Shown here one piece after another: positions 4,706 to 5,285 of a DNA stretch of 5,285 nucleotides. Origin of the DNA: Oscillospiraceae bacterium (GTDB lineage Bacteria > Bacillota > Clostridia > Oscillospirales > Ruminococcaceae); contig CAAFQL010000056.1 in NCBI GenBank assembly GCA_900765125.1, positions 1 to 5,285 of the forward strand, given 5' to 3'. Every line of letters starts with the position of its first letter. Position 1 is the stretch's first letter. Below the pieces are notes generated by a model, which searched no databases, was not told where the DNA came from, and saw only the letters and a list, made by a program, of their open reading frames with translations. A program made the position numbers and the translations under genes.

Positions 4706-5285
4706 TCATTTCTGCTCTTGTTTTTGATTATTTATTCTTTGACCATGTAATCCACTGACATTTTGCAGTGAGGGGGACATCTCCTTTAAATGGCTGTATC
4801 CACAAGAATCTGACAATTCATTGGATATCGGAAAAGCTTTGGAATTTGGCATATACCATTGGTTGGCACTTTCGTCCAGTATTTTATTGTAATCCGCAAA
4901 GTTTACACTGACTTGTTTCCATATAGCAGTAAACATATCTTTTTTCTGATCAAGGTTTGTGCTGTTGGCTTTCAGCCAACCCCGTTCACCTGTATCATGG
5001 TGAACGTTGAGAATACAGTACATATCGTCATCAAATACATAATTAACTACCTCTTCAACTCTGTCCATCCACGCTTCATTAATCTTGTATGTGTTTGGAT
5101 CCATATGCTCGTACCATGTGATAGGTAAACGTACAGTTTCTACGCCTGAGTTTTTATCATATTGATCATGGCTTTTGTGGTCTTAGGATTTCCCCATGCA
5201 GTTTCAGACAAAAGACTGCCAATGTTTGAATCAATAGTTGTTCCTGAATAGCTGTCAAGTGAGTTACCAAGATTCCAGCCGAATC
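4706..5285 (-). pseudogene. Glycoside hydrolase family 5 (GH5) endoglucanase, frameshifted and truncated (5' end outside window)
   Basis: From the right edge one frame reads FGWNLGNSLDSYSGT, then LLSETAWGNPKTTKAMINMI and stops at TAG (5142-5140). The next frame continues the family sequence: VETVRLPITWYEHMDPNTYK, RVEEVVNYVFDDDMYCILNV, HHDTGERGW and QVSVNFADYN. WNLGN(S/T)LD, ETAWGNP, VRLPITW and NVHHD are hallmark GH5 motifs, most like subfamily 4. One lost base near 5143-5150 (GGC to GC before GTAGAA) explains the shift. After FADYN the usual strand carrying the acid/base Glu (consensus like LLFEGFNE) is missing: the text goes straight to KILDESANQW, as if DKLLFEGFN were deleted and Glu became Lys. 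The last 45 or so residues are unrecognised, and the second half of the barrel with the nucleophile Glu is absent. The enzyme cannot be active as read. Confidence 0.8.

Overview
The window looks like low-GC Firmicutes DNA from a cellulolytic Ruminococcus or a close relative. The reasons are a dockerin-bearing secreted protein with a Thr/Ser-rich linker at the left edge, a family 5 glycoside hydrolase (cellulase/xyloglucanase type) at the right edge, AT-rich intergenic DNA, and AGGAG-type ribosome binding sites. Genus is inferred from protein style, not from a marker gene.

Layout. Positions 1-833 (+) hold the 3' end of a cellulosome-type protein: a 48-bp linker repeat, a beta-rich module, and a dockerin whose second loop is enlarged. 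A 78-bp inverted repeat (874-951) probably terminates transcription from both sides. On the minus strand follow an intact DUF4097-type lipoprotein (1081-1743) and a 29-codon ORF overlapping its stop. A broken MerR regulator (1757-2146, +) diverges from the lipoprotein gene and shares a 30-bp near-palindrome with it. From 2167 to about 3954 there is one minus-strand operon read from a promoter near 3950. In transcription order it holds a 24-codon ORF, an intact YgjP-like metallopeptidase, the front of a GNAT acetyltransferase, a middle piece of a low-molecular-weight tyrosine phosphatase, the back of a peptide deformylase-like gene, and a frameshifted YunG-like gene. Then come an AraC-type regulator with its middle deleted (4063-4533) behind a perfect consensus promoter, a hairpin terminator, and a frameshifted, truncated GH5 gene (4706-5285).

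The main message is decay. At least seven recognisable genes between 1757 and 5285 are broken by nonsense changes, single-base losses (two of them in A runs) and deletions that weld one gene to another. Only the dockerin protein (cut by the window edge), the lipoprotein and the YgjP-like gene read cleanly. I do not see a coherent undescribed system. The most unusual local structure is the three-gene chimera at 2619-3232, recognisable only by reading across frames and stops. Family assignments come from remembered consensus motifs and were not checked by any search.
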